A model generated the notes under the pieces. It saw only the letters and a list, made by a program, of their open reading frames with translations, made no database searches and was not told the DNA's origin. From Hungatella sp. UBA4396 (GTDB lineage Bacteria > Bacillota > Clostridia > Lachnospirales > Lachnospiraceae): a DNA stretch of 64,000 bases. The stretch spans positions 44,082-108,081 of the forward strand of contig DGRE01000020.1 of the NCBI GenBank assembly GCA_002389905.1, read 5' to 3'. Shown here piece by piece: positions 8,688 to 16,662 of this stretch. The first letter of the stretch is position 1; each line of letters begins with the position of its first letter. Position numbers and translations under genes: made by a program.

Positions 8688-10367
8688 TTAGTTCTTAACC
8701 GCATTTTTATAGATTCGATTGATGCCTACGGAATGGAACTCAACTCCTTCAACACCGGTCTTAATCATTACTGCATCACCCTTCTGATATACAGGCATGA
8801 TAACAGCTTCATCCATTGCAATTTCTTCTGCTTTCTTTAATGCTTCCCATCTGGCTTCTACGTCAACAGCCAGTTCACCCTTTGTAGCTGAGTCAATGAT
8901 TGCATCGTACTCTGCATTGGACCAGAAACCATAGTTGTTAGGGCTGCCGGTTTTCCACATACCTAAATAAGTCATAGGATCTGCATAGTCAGGTCCCCAA
9001 CGGGTTAAACCAATTTCAAAGTCACCCTGCTGCATTCTCTCCACACGGTTTTTCTTTGGCATAGTCTGAAGCTCAATGGTAATTCCAGGTAAGGTAGTCT
9101 GGATTTCAGACTGGATAAACTGTGCCACATTGATGGCAGATTCTGTATCCTCTACGATCATGATGTATTTCAGTTCGCTTACCCCTAACTCAGCCTTTGC
9201 AGTCTCCCAATATTCAAGAGCCTTAGCTTTGTCAGTTTCAAAATAAGTTCCTGTTGTTTCACGGAAATCCTCTCCGTCAGGTCCGGTAGCCAGTAAAGTA
9301 GGAACTGCAAAGTCAGCTACAATGGAACCGTCCTTAAGGACATTCTTTGCCAGAGCTTCTTTATCATAAGATAAAGCCATGGCCTTACGAAGATTTACAT
9401 TCTCCAGTCCCTTTATGGTCTGGTTTGGAGATAAGTACCACAGGTATCCTGCCATAATGTTATGGAACTCAGGATCTGCCTGGAACTGCTCTACCTGCTC
9501 TCCGGAAAGAGCTGCCAAATCCAAATCACCATTCTGGTAGGACAGCATAGCCTGCTGGGAATCCTTGATGATCTGATACTGAATGCCGTCTAAAGCAACC
9601 TTAGAAGCATCCCAGTAAGTAGGGCTCTTAGCCAGTGTGATGGAGGTTGCAGCCGGCTCATAGGAAGTGATCATAAACGGTCCGTTTCCTAAAATAGTGG
9701 CTGGTGAGGTTCCGAAGCTGTCGCCTGCAGTGGTAAAGAATTCTTCATTTACCGGCAGGAAGGATGGGAATGACATCAGGGACTCAAAGAATGGTACCGG
9801 AACATCTAAGTTTACCACAAGAGTCTTGTCATCCTGAGCTGTTACACCAAGCTGGTCTGGAGCTGCCTCGCCTGCAGTGATTGCCTCTGCATTATCAATA
9901 CCGGCGATTCCGGCAATAAATGCATATTCACTTGCTACGGCAGGATCTACCAGACGTCTCCAAGCAAATACGAAATCATTTGCAGTTACGGGAGTGCCGT
10001 TGCTCCACTGAGCATCTCTCAGCTTAAAGGTATAGGTTAAGCCGTCATCGCTTTTGTCTACAGATTCAGCCATTGCCAGAATCGGAGATCCTGCTTCATC
10101 AACAGAATACAGTCCCTCTGTGATTGCTGCAATTGCTTCAAAGGAAGTTCCGTCTGTAGCGATCTGCGGATCCATGGAGGCTACCTCCACATCAAAATGC
10201 ACTTTTAATACCTTGCCTGATGCAGCGTCTTTACTGCCGCCTGCTTCGCTTCCGCCCTGTGTTGTCTCTGTACCGGTACCGGTGCTGGGCTTGCTGCCGC
10301 AGCCGGCCAGTGAAACGACCATCAGAGTTCCGAGCATGAGGGCTGCCAACTTACTAACTCTCTTCAT
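8688..10367 (-). CDS. oppA: oligopeptide-binding lipoprotein OppA
   Basis: Family 5 extracellular solute-binding protein of 559 residues that captures peptides for the adjacent permease. Signal peptide ends in the lipobox LAGC (Cys23), then a Thr/Gly/Ser-rich linker and the SBP_bac_5 domain (SMDPQIATDGTSFEAIAAITEGLY; later NLRKAMALSYDKEAL). First gene of the oppABCDF unit, with a strong promoter about 140 bases upstream. Ligand is unknown; dipeptides, oligopeptides or nickel are all carried by this family. Confidence 0.92.
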   Translation of the reverse strand: MKRVSKLAALMLGTLMVVSLAGCGSKPSTGTGTETTQGGSEAGGSKDAASGKVLKVHFDVEVASMDPQIATDGTSFEAIAAITEGLYSVDEAGSPILAMAESVDKSDDGLTYTFKLRDAQWSNGTPVTANDFVFAWRRLVDPAVASEYAFIAGIAGIDNAEAITAGEAAPDQLGVTAQDDKTLVVNLDVPVPFFESLMSFPSFLPVNEEFFTTAGDSFGTSPATILGNGPFMITSYEPAATSITLAKSPTYWDASKVALDGIQYQIIKDSQQAMLSYQNGDLDLAALSGEQVEQFQADPEFHNIMAGYLWYLSPNQTIKGLENVNLRKAMALSYDKEALAKNVLKDGSIVADFAVPTLLATGPDGEDFRETTGTYFETDKAKALEYWETAKAELGVSELKYIMIVEDTESAINVAQFIQSEIQTTLPGITIELQTMPKKNRVERMQQGDFEIGLTRWGPDYADPMTYLGMWKTGSPNNYGFWSNAEYDAIIDSATKGELAVDVEARWEALKKAEEIAMDEAVIMPVYQKGDAVMIKTGVEGVEFHSVGINRIYKNAVKN

Positions 10368-10507
10368 AATGTCCTCCTCTATACTGCATAAGTACCGGAT
10401 ATTCCGAAAGGAAGTTTGTTAATTATGTAACAAAAAATGCAGTCAAAAAAATCCTGAAACTTTTTAGACTACATTGTCCGATACCATATGCTTAAATTAT
10501 CGTTGTT

Positions 10508-10537
10508 ATTATACCCAACTATTGTGTAACTTGTCAA
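10508..10537 (-). promoter_or_regulatory. sigma-A promoter of oppABCDF
   Basis: Perfect TTGACA (10532-10537) and perfect TATAAT (10508-10513) with 18-base spacing on the minus strand. It predicts a leader of about 130 bases before oppA. The rest of the 324-base divergent gap 10368-10691 shows no gene. Confidence 0.75.
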
Positions 10538-10613
10538 CATAATTTTGTAAACCTTTTCTTTCCATTTTTATCTGCTTCCTAAGGATTTGATTATTTTCTC
10601 CGACCTTTCCGGG

Positions 10614-10622
10614 TGTTATAAT
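10614..10622 (+). promoter_or_regulatory. extended -10 promoter of the TetR gene
   Basis: TGT followed by perfect TATAAT (10617-10622), about 70 bases before the chosen start. No good -35 is seen. Confidence 0.45.
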
Positions 10623-10691
10623 GGCTTGACATCGGGCCTGTAAAACGATAGAGTGAAAGTGGACACTTGCATGCTAAGGAGCGGTATAAAT

Positions 10692-11270
10692 ATGGATGAA
10701 ACCAGTCAAAAGATCATAGATGCAACCATGTCTTTAATAAAAGATAAAGGATATGTTGCAACTACAACCAAAGACATAGCCAAACTGGCTGGCGTAAATG
10801 AATGCACCCTGTTCCGTAAATTCAAGAATAAAAAAGATATTGTGATGAATGGTATGGAGCAGGAAAAATGGTGCGGAAGGGTTACATCGGAGGTATTTCA
10901 AAAAGTTCAATGGGAGCTGCAGACTGACCTTGAAATGTTCATAAAGGCATATATGGACCGGGTGACACCGGATTCCGTAAAGCTTTCCATCGGCCTGAGA
11001 GCCCCTCAGATCTACGAGGAAACAGCACCCTTAATTATGAAGGTTCCGCATGCCTTTATATCATCACTCATCAGCTATTTCCAGAACATGGAGCAGGGGG
11101 GGGAAATACCCCATCTGGATTTTGAATGTCTTGCCATGACAATCCTTTCCAGCACATTTGGGTTTATCTTTTTAAATGCTTCTTTTAACGGCAAACGTGC
11201 AAACATAAGCAGGGAAGCATACATTAAATCCACAGTTGCCACATTCATTGAAGGGATACCCCGCTGTTAA
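10692..11270 (+). CDS. TetR/AcrR family transcriptional regulator
   Basis: A 192-residue dimeric repressor-type protein. Residues 1-50 hold the TetR helix-turn-helix (IIDATMSLIKDKGYVATTTKDIAKLAGVNECTLFRKFKNKKDIV); the remaining all-helical part is the ligand and dimer domain. Start at 10692 is preferred over ATG 10653 because AAGGAG lies ten bases before it and the family usually begins a few residues before the first helix. It is divergent from oppABCDF and may control it, but its neighbour downstream is a decayed gene, so the target is uncertain. Confidence 0.88.
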   Translation: MDETSQKIIDATMSLIKDKGYVATTTKDIAKLAGVNECTLFRKFKNKKDIVMNGMEQEKWCGRVTSEVFQKVQWELQTDLEMFIKAYMDRVTPDSVKLSIGLRAPQIYEETAPLIMKVPHAFISSLISYFQNMEQGGEIPHLDFECLAMTILSSTFGFIFLNASFNGKRANISREAYIKSTVATFIEGIPRC

Positions 11271-11272
11271 CC

Positions 11273-11303
11273 ATACGGTACTGTCACACAGATGGTACCG
11301 TAT
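11273..11303 (+). terminator. weak terminator after the TetR gene
   Basis: Stem of 8-9 bp (11273-11281 with 11295-11303) directly after the TetR stop codon; only three T follow, so efficiency is doubtful. Confidence 0.45.
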
Positions 11304-11652
11304 TTAAAAACCACCTAAGCAAGCAAGTACACGCATACAAAAATGCGTCCATCATTCACGTGGATATTGACCCCGCTTCCATTTCCAGAAATATTGTTGT
11401 GGATATTCCCATTGTTGCAGATATCCGGAATACACCCCTGACTTTATTCGCCTGGCTGAAAGCTATAGAGCAAAGGGTATCCGGGTGCAAAAAGCAGAAG
11501 AAATCAGGTCCGCATTGACAGAGGCTAAAAACACCGCAAAGGTCCCCACTGTCATTGAGTTTATTATTGAACGGGAGAAAAATGTCCTGCCCATTGTTCT
11601 GCCTGGAAATCCACTGAAAGATATGATTTTGGGAGGTGAAAATAGAGTATGA
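11304..11652 (+). pseudogene. ilvB: ilvB remnant: acetolactate synthase large subunit, internally deleted
   Basis: Translated in pieces, this stretch gives a middle segment of the acetolactate synthase catalytic subunit (NASIIHVDIDPASISRNI..DIPIVADI, about 11340-11430) joined, with a change of frame, to the extreme C-terminus (PDFIRLAESYRAKGIRV.. EFIIEREKNVLPIVLPG, about 11440-11652). The N-terminal half and the whole thiamin diphosphate-binding C-terminal domain in between are missing (inference from the usual ~550-residue length). The original overlap with ilvN at the 3' end is kept. The remnant cannot encode an active enzyme. Sequence identity of the pieces to intact clostridial IlvB should be strong. 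Confidence 0.85.
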
Positions 11653-12151
11653 TGAAAAACGATGGATAAGTCTTTTTGTGGAGAATGAAATCGGCGTTCT
11701 CGCACGTATTTCCGGTCTGTTTTCCGGAAAATCCTATAATTTAAACAGCCTGACCGTGGGCACTACGGAAGATGCCACCATTTCACGCATGACCATAAGT
11801 TTAACCAGTGATGACCAGACCTTTGAACAAATAAAAAAACAGCTCAACCGGAGTATTGAAGTGATAAAGGTCATCGACTTCACCGATGTATCCATCCATA
11901 TGAAAGAGCTGATGTTTATAAAAATATCTTCCTGTACTCAGCAGGATATGATTGAATTGTCTCATATTATTGATGTCTTTGGCGTGAAAATGATAGACTA
12001 TGACATCGATCACGTTTTAATTGAATGTGTGCAGACGGAACAGAAAAATAATGATTTAATCAAGCTTTTTGAGAAAGTTTTTGCCAACCGTTTCTCAATT
12101 GTCCGCGGCGGAAGTGTTGCTGTTGAAGCCATCAGCTTTTCTGAACGCTAA
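11636..12151 (+). CDS. ilvN: acetolactate synthase regulatory subunit IlvN
   Basis: Small regulatory subunit that binds valine and activates the IlvB catalytic subunit of branched-chain amino acid synthesis. 171 residues: N-terminal ACT domain (KRWISLFVENEIGVLARISGLFSG... TVGTTEDATISRMTI, residues 9-80) and the C-terminal ALS_ss_C domain (residues 85-165). Start is GTG at 11636 within GGGAGGTG, overlapping the last codons of the ilvB remnant as in intact ilvBN operons. The reading frame is intact although its catalytic partner here is destroyed, so it either serves another IlvB elsewhere or is decaying. It has no obvious promoter of its own. Confidence 0.9.
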   Translation: MKIEYDEKRWISLFVENEIGVLARISGLFSGKSYNLNSLTVGTTEDATISRMTISLTSDDQTFEQIKKQLNRSIEVIKVIDFTDVSIHMKELMFIKISSCTQQDMIELSHIIDVFGVKMIDYDIDHVLIECVQTEQKNNDLIKLFEKVFANRFSIVRGGSVAVEAISFSER

Positions 12152-12376
12152 AAAGAACAGGTTTAAGTTGGTGCCGGATTTTTCGATAGAGCCAACAATA
12201 TCTCTAATTCGTAAAGTAACCTCCTAACTCCTCTCCCTATCGTAAAAACCTACGTTCTTGTAGAAATATGGGGAATTTTGGTATATAATTGAATCCATAA
12301 TAATTGACAGGGGTAATGAGCGTGCTTGGAAGTTTGGTGAAGACCGTGAAATTTCCAATTAATGGTTGAAAAATGG

Positions 12377-12405
12377 TTGGCGTATTTAATAGAAGGTGTT
12401 ATTAT
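12377..12405 (+). promoter_or_regulatory. promoter of candidate small RNA
   Basis: TTGGCG (12377-12382) and TATTAT (12400-12405) with exact 17-base spacing, about 15 bases before the start of the long inverted repeat. Confidence 0.5.
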
Positions 12406-12411
12406 ATTAAT

Positions 12412-12592
12412 ATAAATGAATATAATAATAAAGAGTAAGTTATTTAAGGATAGAACAGGCAGCTATCACGCCCTATGGGTCTTAAAGAGATGTCGGGTTG
12501 CCAACTGACTAAATAACTTACTTTATTATATTTAAATCAACATAATAATTTGTTTTTACAGAGCCAACTACTAATTCTAGTTGGCTCTTTTT
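12412..12592 (+). ncRNA. candidate structured small RNA, family not recognised
   Basis: A predicted transcript of about 180 nucleotides starts after the promoter at 12377. A 12-bp perfect stem (12435-12446 with 12510-12521), extendable outward by about eight AT pairs after a two-base bulge, closes a 63-base internal part that can itself pair GGCA with TGCC. An AT-rich single-stranded linker leads to a strong terminator at 12560-12588. The architecture is that of a stand-alone regulatory RNA; there is no downstream gene on this strand for it to control in cis. It does not match the T-box, purine, SAM, 6S or SRP patterns I know. Confidence 0.5.
12560..12592 (+). terminator. strong intrinsic terminator
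   Basis: Perfect 10-bp stem (12560-12569 with 12579-12588) followed by a run of five T. Confidence 0.88.
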
Positions 12593-12762
12593 AGTATTCC
12601 AAGTTGGTCTTGTTATATAGATGTTTGTCAAGTTAATTTTCACTTTGCGAATTGAAGAACAATATATTTGTTTCTTGAATCCCACTGCCAGATATGTTAT
12701 GTTAAAATCATAAAGGAATAACCGCCCCTCCACAAGGGGTTGCCCGATTAATGAGTAGAAAT

Positions 12763-12799
12763 CCCACCCAATACCATCCAGTATACAAGGGTGGGTTTT
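12763..12799. terminator. terminator between small-RNA region and the kinase gene
   Basis: CCCACCC (12763-12769) pairs with GGGTGGG (12789-12795), followed by four T on the + strand. On the minus strand it lies just after the kinase gene and can end that operon. Confidence 0.6.
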
Positions 12800-12811
12800 C
12801 TATTGCCTTCT

Positions 12812-13735
12812 TTATATTCTGCTTTCCGCTACCCACACCGCCACATCAAGAGCACGTATTTCCGGAATCTTTATTTCTATATTATAATAGCTGTCATGAA
12901 CCAGCTCCATCACCCGTTCTCTTATGTGGCCGTTATGAACCAACACACTTCCCCATAACCACAGATGAGCAGCCTGATCCTGTCCCAGCTCCAGCTTCCG
13001 GCAGGTATCCTTCACCAGATCAGCTAAAACCCCGGCACTTTCCTCTATAATAGAAATTCCCGCTGCCTCTCCGGCTTCAAAGGACAGGGAGGAGAGGGGG
13101 GCCAAAGCTCCGATCACCGCCTTATCCATTAAATTGGCATTGATGAATTCATCCAGCCGGGACAAATCACTGATCCCGGTTTTTTCATAAAAATCCCCGT
13201 AAAGAACCGGGCAGCTCTCCCTGCCATCCAAGTGATTGCTCACATGCTTTATGACACACATTCCAATGTGAAAGGCACTTCCCTCATCACTTAAAATATG
13301 GTTCCAGCCACCGGTTCTCACAACATTTCCCCTCTCATCCTTTCCATAACTGATGGACCCTGTTCCTGCTACCAGAACCAGAGCAGGGGCTTTAGACAGA
13401 TTGAGATATATTTCACAGTCATTCTGGATGATAATGGTGTCTTTCCCAAATCCCATGGCAAGAAAGGCCCTGCGGCAGATGTTTTCCAGCTCAGGTGAAT
13501 CAATCCCGCTGGCCGCAATGCAGATGGAGGCACAGTCCTGGGGCCTTAAGCCCCTTTCTTCCAGGGCAGGAAGAACCAGTTCCCGGTATCTCTCCCCGCT
13601 TTTTTCCTCTCCATCCGTATTGAGACTGCATCCCGGTCCATAAAACTCTCCCAGGGACTGCCCGTCAAGGCTTTTCAATATCATCCTTCCGGTTGTGCCT
13701 CCGATATCCAATCCAGCAATGTACTGCTTCATCAT
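12812..13735 (-). CDS. BadF/BadG-type N-acetylglucosamine kinase
   Basis: Cytosolic sugar kinase of 307 residues in the ASKHA fold. Phosphate-1 motif GLDIGGTTGRM at residues 8-18, phosphate-2 motif AGTGSISYGK near residue 120, GGWNHILSDEGSAFHIG following it as in human NAGK and bacterial GlcNAc kinases. It would phosphorylate GlcNAc or a related amino sugar with ATP. It is the last gene of the minus-strand glycan/D-amino-acid unit, about 50 bases after the GH9 gene, which supports an amino sugar as a product of that cluster. Glucosamine or MurNAc kinase is an alternative. Confidence 0.82.
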   Translation of the reverse strand: MMKQYIAGLDIGGTTGRMILKSLDGQSLGEFYGPGCSLNTDGEEKSGERYRELVLPALEERGLRPQDCASICIAASGIDSPELENICRRAFLAMGFGKDTIIIQNDCEIYLNLSKAPALVLVAGTGSISYGKDERGNVVRTGGWNHILSDEGSAFHIGMCVIKHVSNHLDGRESCPVLYGDFYEKTGISDLSRLDEFINANLMDKAVIGALAPLSSLSFEAGEAAGISIIEESAGVLADLVKDTCRKLELGQDQAAHLWLWGSVLVHNGHIRERVMELVHDSYYNIEIKIPEIRALDVAVWVAESRI

Positions 13736-13784
13736 ATGACTTCCTCCGCTTTAAATACGCAATAATCCGTGCAGCCCCTCCCCG

Positions 13785-16157
13785 CTAAATCACATCAGCA
13801 GCAATCCACATAAAGCGCCCCGGCGGTGTTGTCCACACCTCTCTGTAGGTGGCAATATTGGCAGGGGGCCAGTAGGGAAGGTCTTCATTTCTCCTGGTCT
13901 GAACGCCTACAGGCATTTCGCCTACGGTTTCTCCCAGCAAGGCTGTGTACTCCTGTCCATAGTGATTTCCTTCCCCGTAAATCAAGGACTGGCCGAAGGG
14001 ATTTTTCCCCAGGGTCCAGTAAAGCTGCTCTCTTCCGATTTCAATTAACTCTGCATCCTTAAAATACGTTCCTATAATAGAAGCGGCCTTTCCCATGGAC
14101 AGCTGAATGGCTGAGTTTCCCCGGTAGGAGAACCAGACCGGGAAGGTTCTGACATAATATCCCCCTCCCAAATCAACACCCTGCTTCAGCTGTTCAATAT
14201 AATTGATCCGTTCTCTTTCATAATCCACCTTGGGATGGACCACATGAAATGCCTCCCGGTCGTCTGCCTCGCTGATGTGGTGGATTCCGGCCGGCAGCAT
14301 TCCATAAGGAGCCGTATAGGTTTGAAGCCTTTTTAAATACTCTCCGTGAAGCCTCATGCTCTCTTCCCACAGAGGCTTATTCTCATGCTCTGAAAAAGCA
14401 CTGCACACCTCTGCCAGACCTATAACAAAGACCTGGTCCCTGGCCTGATGGGAAAAATGCACAATATGGCTCTTAGTTTCATCCCGGTAGAAAAAGCCCT
14501 TCATAGGTAATTCATCACCAGTCTCCTGGCAGGAAACCACCTGATCCGCATACCCGGCGGCACAATCAGCAAACCAGGAATCTCCGGTGATCTTGTAAAT
14601 CCTGGCAGCAGCCCAGGCCGCTACAGCATAATACTGGGAGCGGCTGGAGCCTGCCGTATGCTCCAGCAGGTGGTCAGGTCCTTCCACTCCCACCTTCTGG
14701 AAACGCTCATGGGCAAACTTAAAATCTTCCTTAGCTGCATCTACACACTTCCATGCAAGTTCCTTATCCAGCTCTTCAAAGGCCTCTCCTGCCCCGGCTT
14801 CTACGGCGGCAAACACAAAGTTTTCAAAGGAACGGTTGTGAACATCAGCTTCACAGTCATCCATATTTCCAATCAGATTGTCAGTCCATCTGCGGATGGC
14901 TGAATTGGAGGCTCGGTAGCCGTCGCCAAATCTCATTCTCAAAACAAAATCCAGTCCCCAGTTGGCTTCCTCCATCATTCTGCGGTAGAGCATCTGGTCG
15001 GAATTCTTTATCTTCTGTGCAGAGGCAATGACGGCATCCAGAATCTCCGCCGTCTGCATGGTCTGCTGGGAAACATCAGCCGCATCGTGCCAGCCTCCCG
15101 CAAACACCAGCTTCACCCCGTTGTGCTCTGCAACCACATCCTGATGGCAGGTTCCATGACGGTTAGGAACGGGATAGCCGCATCTTTCGCAATAGAGGAA
15201 GTTGATCAGTTTCCACAAAGAGCTTTCTAAAATATCATCACCTATGGAAAACGTCTCACTTATAGTATTTCCAAAACGGATCCGATAAGTTCCCGGTGCC
15301 TTTAAATCAGAAAAATCCAGAACCTTAAATTTCCCCAGGTGATTTTCCACCGTATTCACCGGCCCCTTGTATGCAATTACTTCCAATCCGTTTTCTTCCT
15401 TCACAATCTCAAACGTTTCAGCTGAGGTATTGGCAATTGCAGTCTTTTTTCCATCGGTAAAATAACCTGTGGTGGAAAATGTAACCTCCTCTTCCTCACA
15501 CTGCCAGCCGTGAACAACTCCCGGTTTTACTTCCTGAAGCTGGATATCGCAAAGCTCAAAGTACATATCATCCCCGGTACTCACTTCCTTGCCGTAACGG
15601 TGGATATTAAATGAAATTTCCTCAATAGCATCATGGGCGATGCTCTCAATTTCCCATGTACAGGTATTCCACTCATTGTTGTTTAAATTAATAGCATGAA
15701 AACCCTCTCTGGAATAAACATCAGGGATTTTGATTTCCCCTTTATTGACAAATCCCACCCGCACAATGGGGCTGTGAAGACCAGGGCATACAGGACGGAT
15801 TTTAAACCATATCCTGTTTGTCTTTTTCAAACCCATGCCTTTTACATTGAGCTTTGCAATGTAACTTCCAAAAGTGGCATAAAGCCCTGCTGACACATCA
15901 TTGGCCCGGACCTCATTATCCGGCCAGTGGTCTGCCCGGGACTTAGTCTCCAGGCACAGGATACCCTCTTCCTTTACATGGACATTTCCCTCTCCCTCAA
16001 AACTCCATGGCTCCATGCTGGTTCCATCCCACAAACTGACAGAAGATAAAACCGGCTTTTTTAAGTTATAGGTTTCCATGCTTCTGTCGTGCTCCGGTTT
16101 TAAGGGGTAATGTATATATAGTGATTCTATCAGATTATTCTTCAATTGACTATCCAT
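13785..16157 (-). CDS. glycoside hydrolase family 9 enzyme, cytosolic
   Basis: A 790-residue beta-glycosidase. Residues about 30-210 form a beta-rich, carbohydrate-binding-like domain; 215-310 resemble the Ig-like cellulase N-domain (TYRIRFGNTISETFSIG); 315-790 are the GH9 (alpha/alpha)6 catalytic domain. The catalytic aspartates lie in GGWHDAADVSQ (Asp358, Asp361; the usual form is DAGD), and the C-terminal acid is probably Glu773 in YREVW. No signal peptide, so it works on imported oligosaccharides, not on cellulose. Cytosolic GH9 enzymes include exo-beta-glucosaminidases and cellodextrinases; the neighbouring amino-sugar kinase favours a glucosaminidase, by inference. Confidence 0.85.
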   Translation of the reverse strand: MDSQLKNNLIESLYIHYPLKPEHDRSMETYNLKKPVLSSVSLWDGTSMEPWSFEGEGNVHVKEEGILCLETKSRADHWPDNEVRANDVSAGLYATFGSYIAKLNVKGMGLKKTNRIWFKIRPVCPGLHSPIVRVGFVNKGEIKIPDVYSREGFHAINLNNNEWNTCTWEIESIAHDAIEEISFNIHRYGKEVSTGDDMYFELCDIQLQEVKPGVVHGWQCEEEEVTFSTTGYFTDGKKTAIANTSAETFEIVKEENGLEVIAYKGPVNTVENHLGKFKVLDFSDLKAPGTYRIRFGNTISETFSIGDDILESSLWKLINFLYCERCGYPVPNRHGTCHQDVVAEHNGVKLVFAGGWHDAADVSQQTMQTAEILDAVIASAQKIKNSDQMLYRRMMEEANWGLDFVLRMRFGDGYRASNSAIRRWTDNLIGNMDDCEADVHNRSFENFVFAAVEAGAGEAFEELDKELAWKCVDAAKEDFKFAHERFQKVGVEGPDHLLEHTAGSSRSQYYAVAAWAAARIYKITGDSWFADCAAGYADQVVSCQETGDELPMKGFFYRDETKSHIVHFSHQARDQVFVIGLAEVCSAFSEHENKPLWEESMRLHGEYLKRLQTYTAPYGMLPAGIHHISEADDREAFHVVHPKVDYERERINYIEQLKQGVDLGGGYYVRTFPVWFSYRGNSAIQLSMGKAASIIGTYFKDAELIEIGREQLYWTLGKNPFGQSLIYGEGNHYGQEYTALLGETVGEMPVGVQTRRNEDLPYWPPANIATYREVWTTPPGRFMWIAADVI

Positions 16158-16176
16158 GTTCGTCCCTCACCTGACG

Positions 16177-16638
16177 TTATTTTTCAATTTCAAATATAGC
16201 TTCTGTTTCAACAGGAATGTTACCGGGCAGTACATTGACGCCTATGGCAGAACGGGCCGGAACACATTCCTGGCCGAAAAGAGCTGCCAGCAGCTCGCTT
16301 CCTCCATTTGCCACTGCAGGCTGCTCGTAAAAGTCCTCAGTACTTGCCACAAAGGTGAGTATTTTTACTGCCTTTTTTACCTTATTTAAATCTCCGATCT
16401 TATCCTGAAGCACTGACAGCACATTGAGCATGGCATTTCTGGAAAGTGTCTTTCCTTCCTCGGTTGTGAAGTCCTTTCCCAGCTTTCCGGAAATTTTTTC
16501 TTCTCCGACTACAGGCCCGCAGCCGGATATATACACCAGATTATCTCCAAACTCCTGGCATGGGGAATACACTCCTCCTTTGGGCGGTGCAGCCGGGATT
16601 TCCAAATTCAGTTCCTTTAATTTTTCATAAACATTCAT
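16177..16638 (-). CDS. RidA/YjgF family enamine-imine deaminase
   Basis: A 153-residue member of the RidA (YjgF/YER057c/UK114) family, forming cytosolic trimers that hydrolyse reactive enamines such as 2-aminoacrylate to keto acids and ammonia. The middle part (NLVYISGCGP) and the conserved C-terminal GQECVPARSAIGVNVLPGNIPVETEAIFEI agree with the family; the ARSAIGV arginine is the expected substrate carboxylate ligand. Some longer family members, like this one, differ from classical RidA. Its place next to a D-serine dehydratase-like enzyme, which makes 2-aminoacrylate, gives it a direct role in this pathway. Confidence 0.85.
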   Translation of the reverse strand: MNVYEKLKELNLEIPAAPPKGGVYSPCQEFGDNLVYISGCGPVVGEEKISGKLGKDFTTEEGKTLSRNAMLNVLSVLQDKIGDLNKVKKAVKILTFVASTEDFYEQPAVANGGSELLAALFGQECVPARSAIGVNVLPGNIPVETEAIFEIEK

Positions 16639-16662
16639 GTCTGCTTCCTTCTTTCCTTCTGA

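Larger units (their letters stand above)
12152..12811. other. 660-base gene-free region with two candidate small RNAs
   Basis: No convincing protein gene on either strand. Up to about 12370 only AT-rich sequence with a short possible 17-codon frame at 12317 is seen. A promoter-hairpin-terminator unit occupies 12377-12592, and a second hairpin-rich stretch ends in a terminator at 12763-12799 before the convergent kinase gene. Confidence 0.7.

Noticed and set aside
12304..12370. TTGACA at 12304 as a promoter and a 17-codon frame at 12317
   Set aside because: No -10 box at the right distance and no recognisable peptide family or good ribosome site.
12700..12760. Fluoride riboswitch-like stretch (ACCGCCCC...AGGGG...GATTAATGAG)
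   Set aside because: The 5' GGnGATGG element and pseudoknot partner are missing and no fluoride transporter gene follows.
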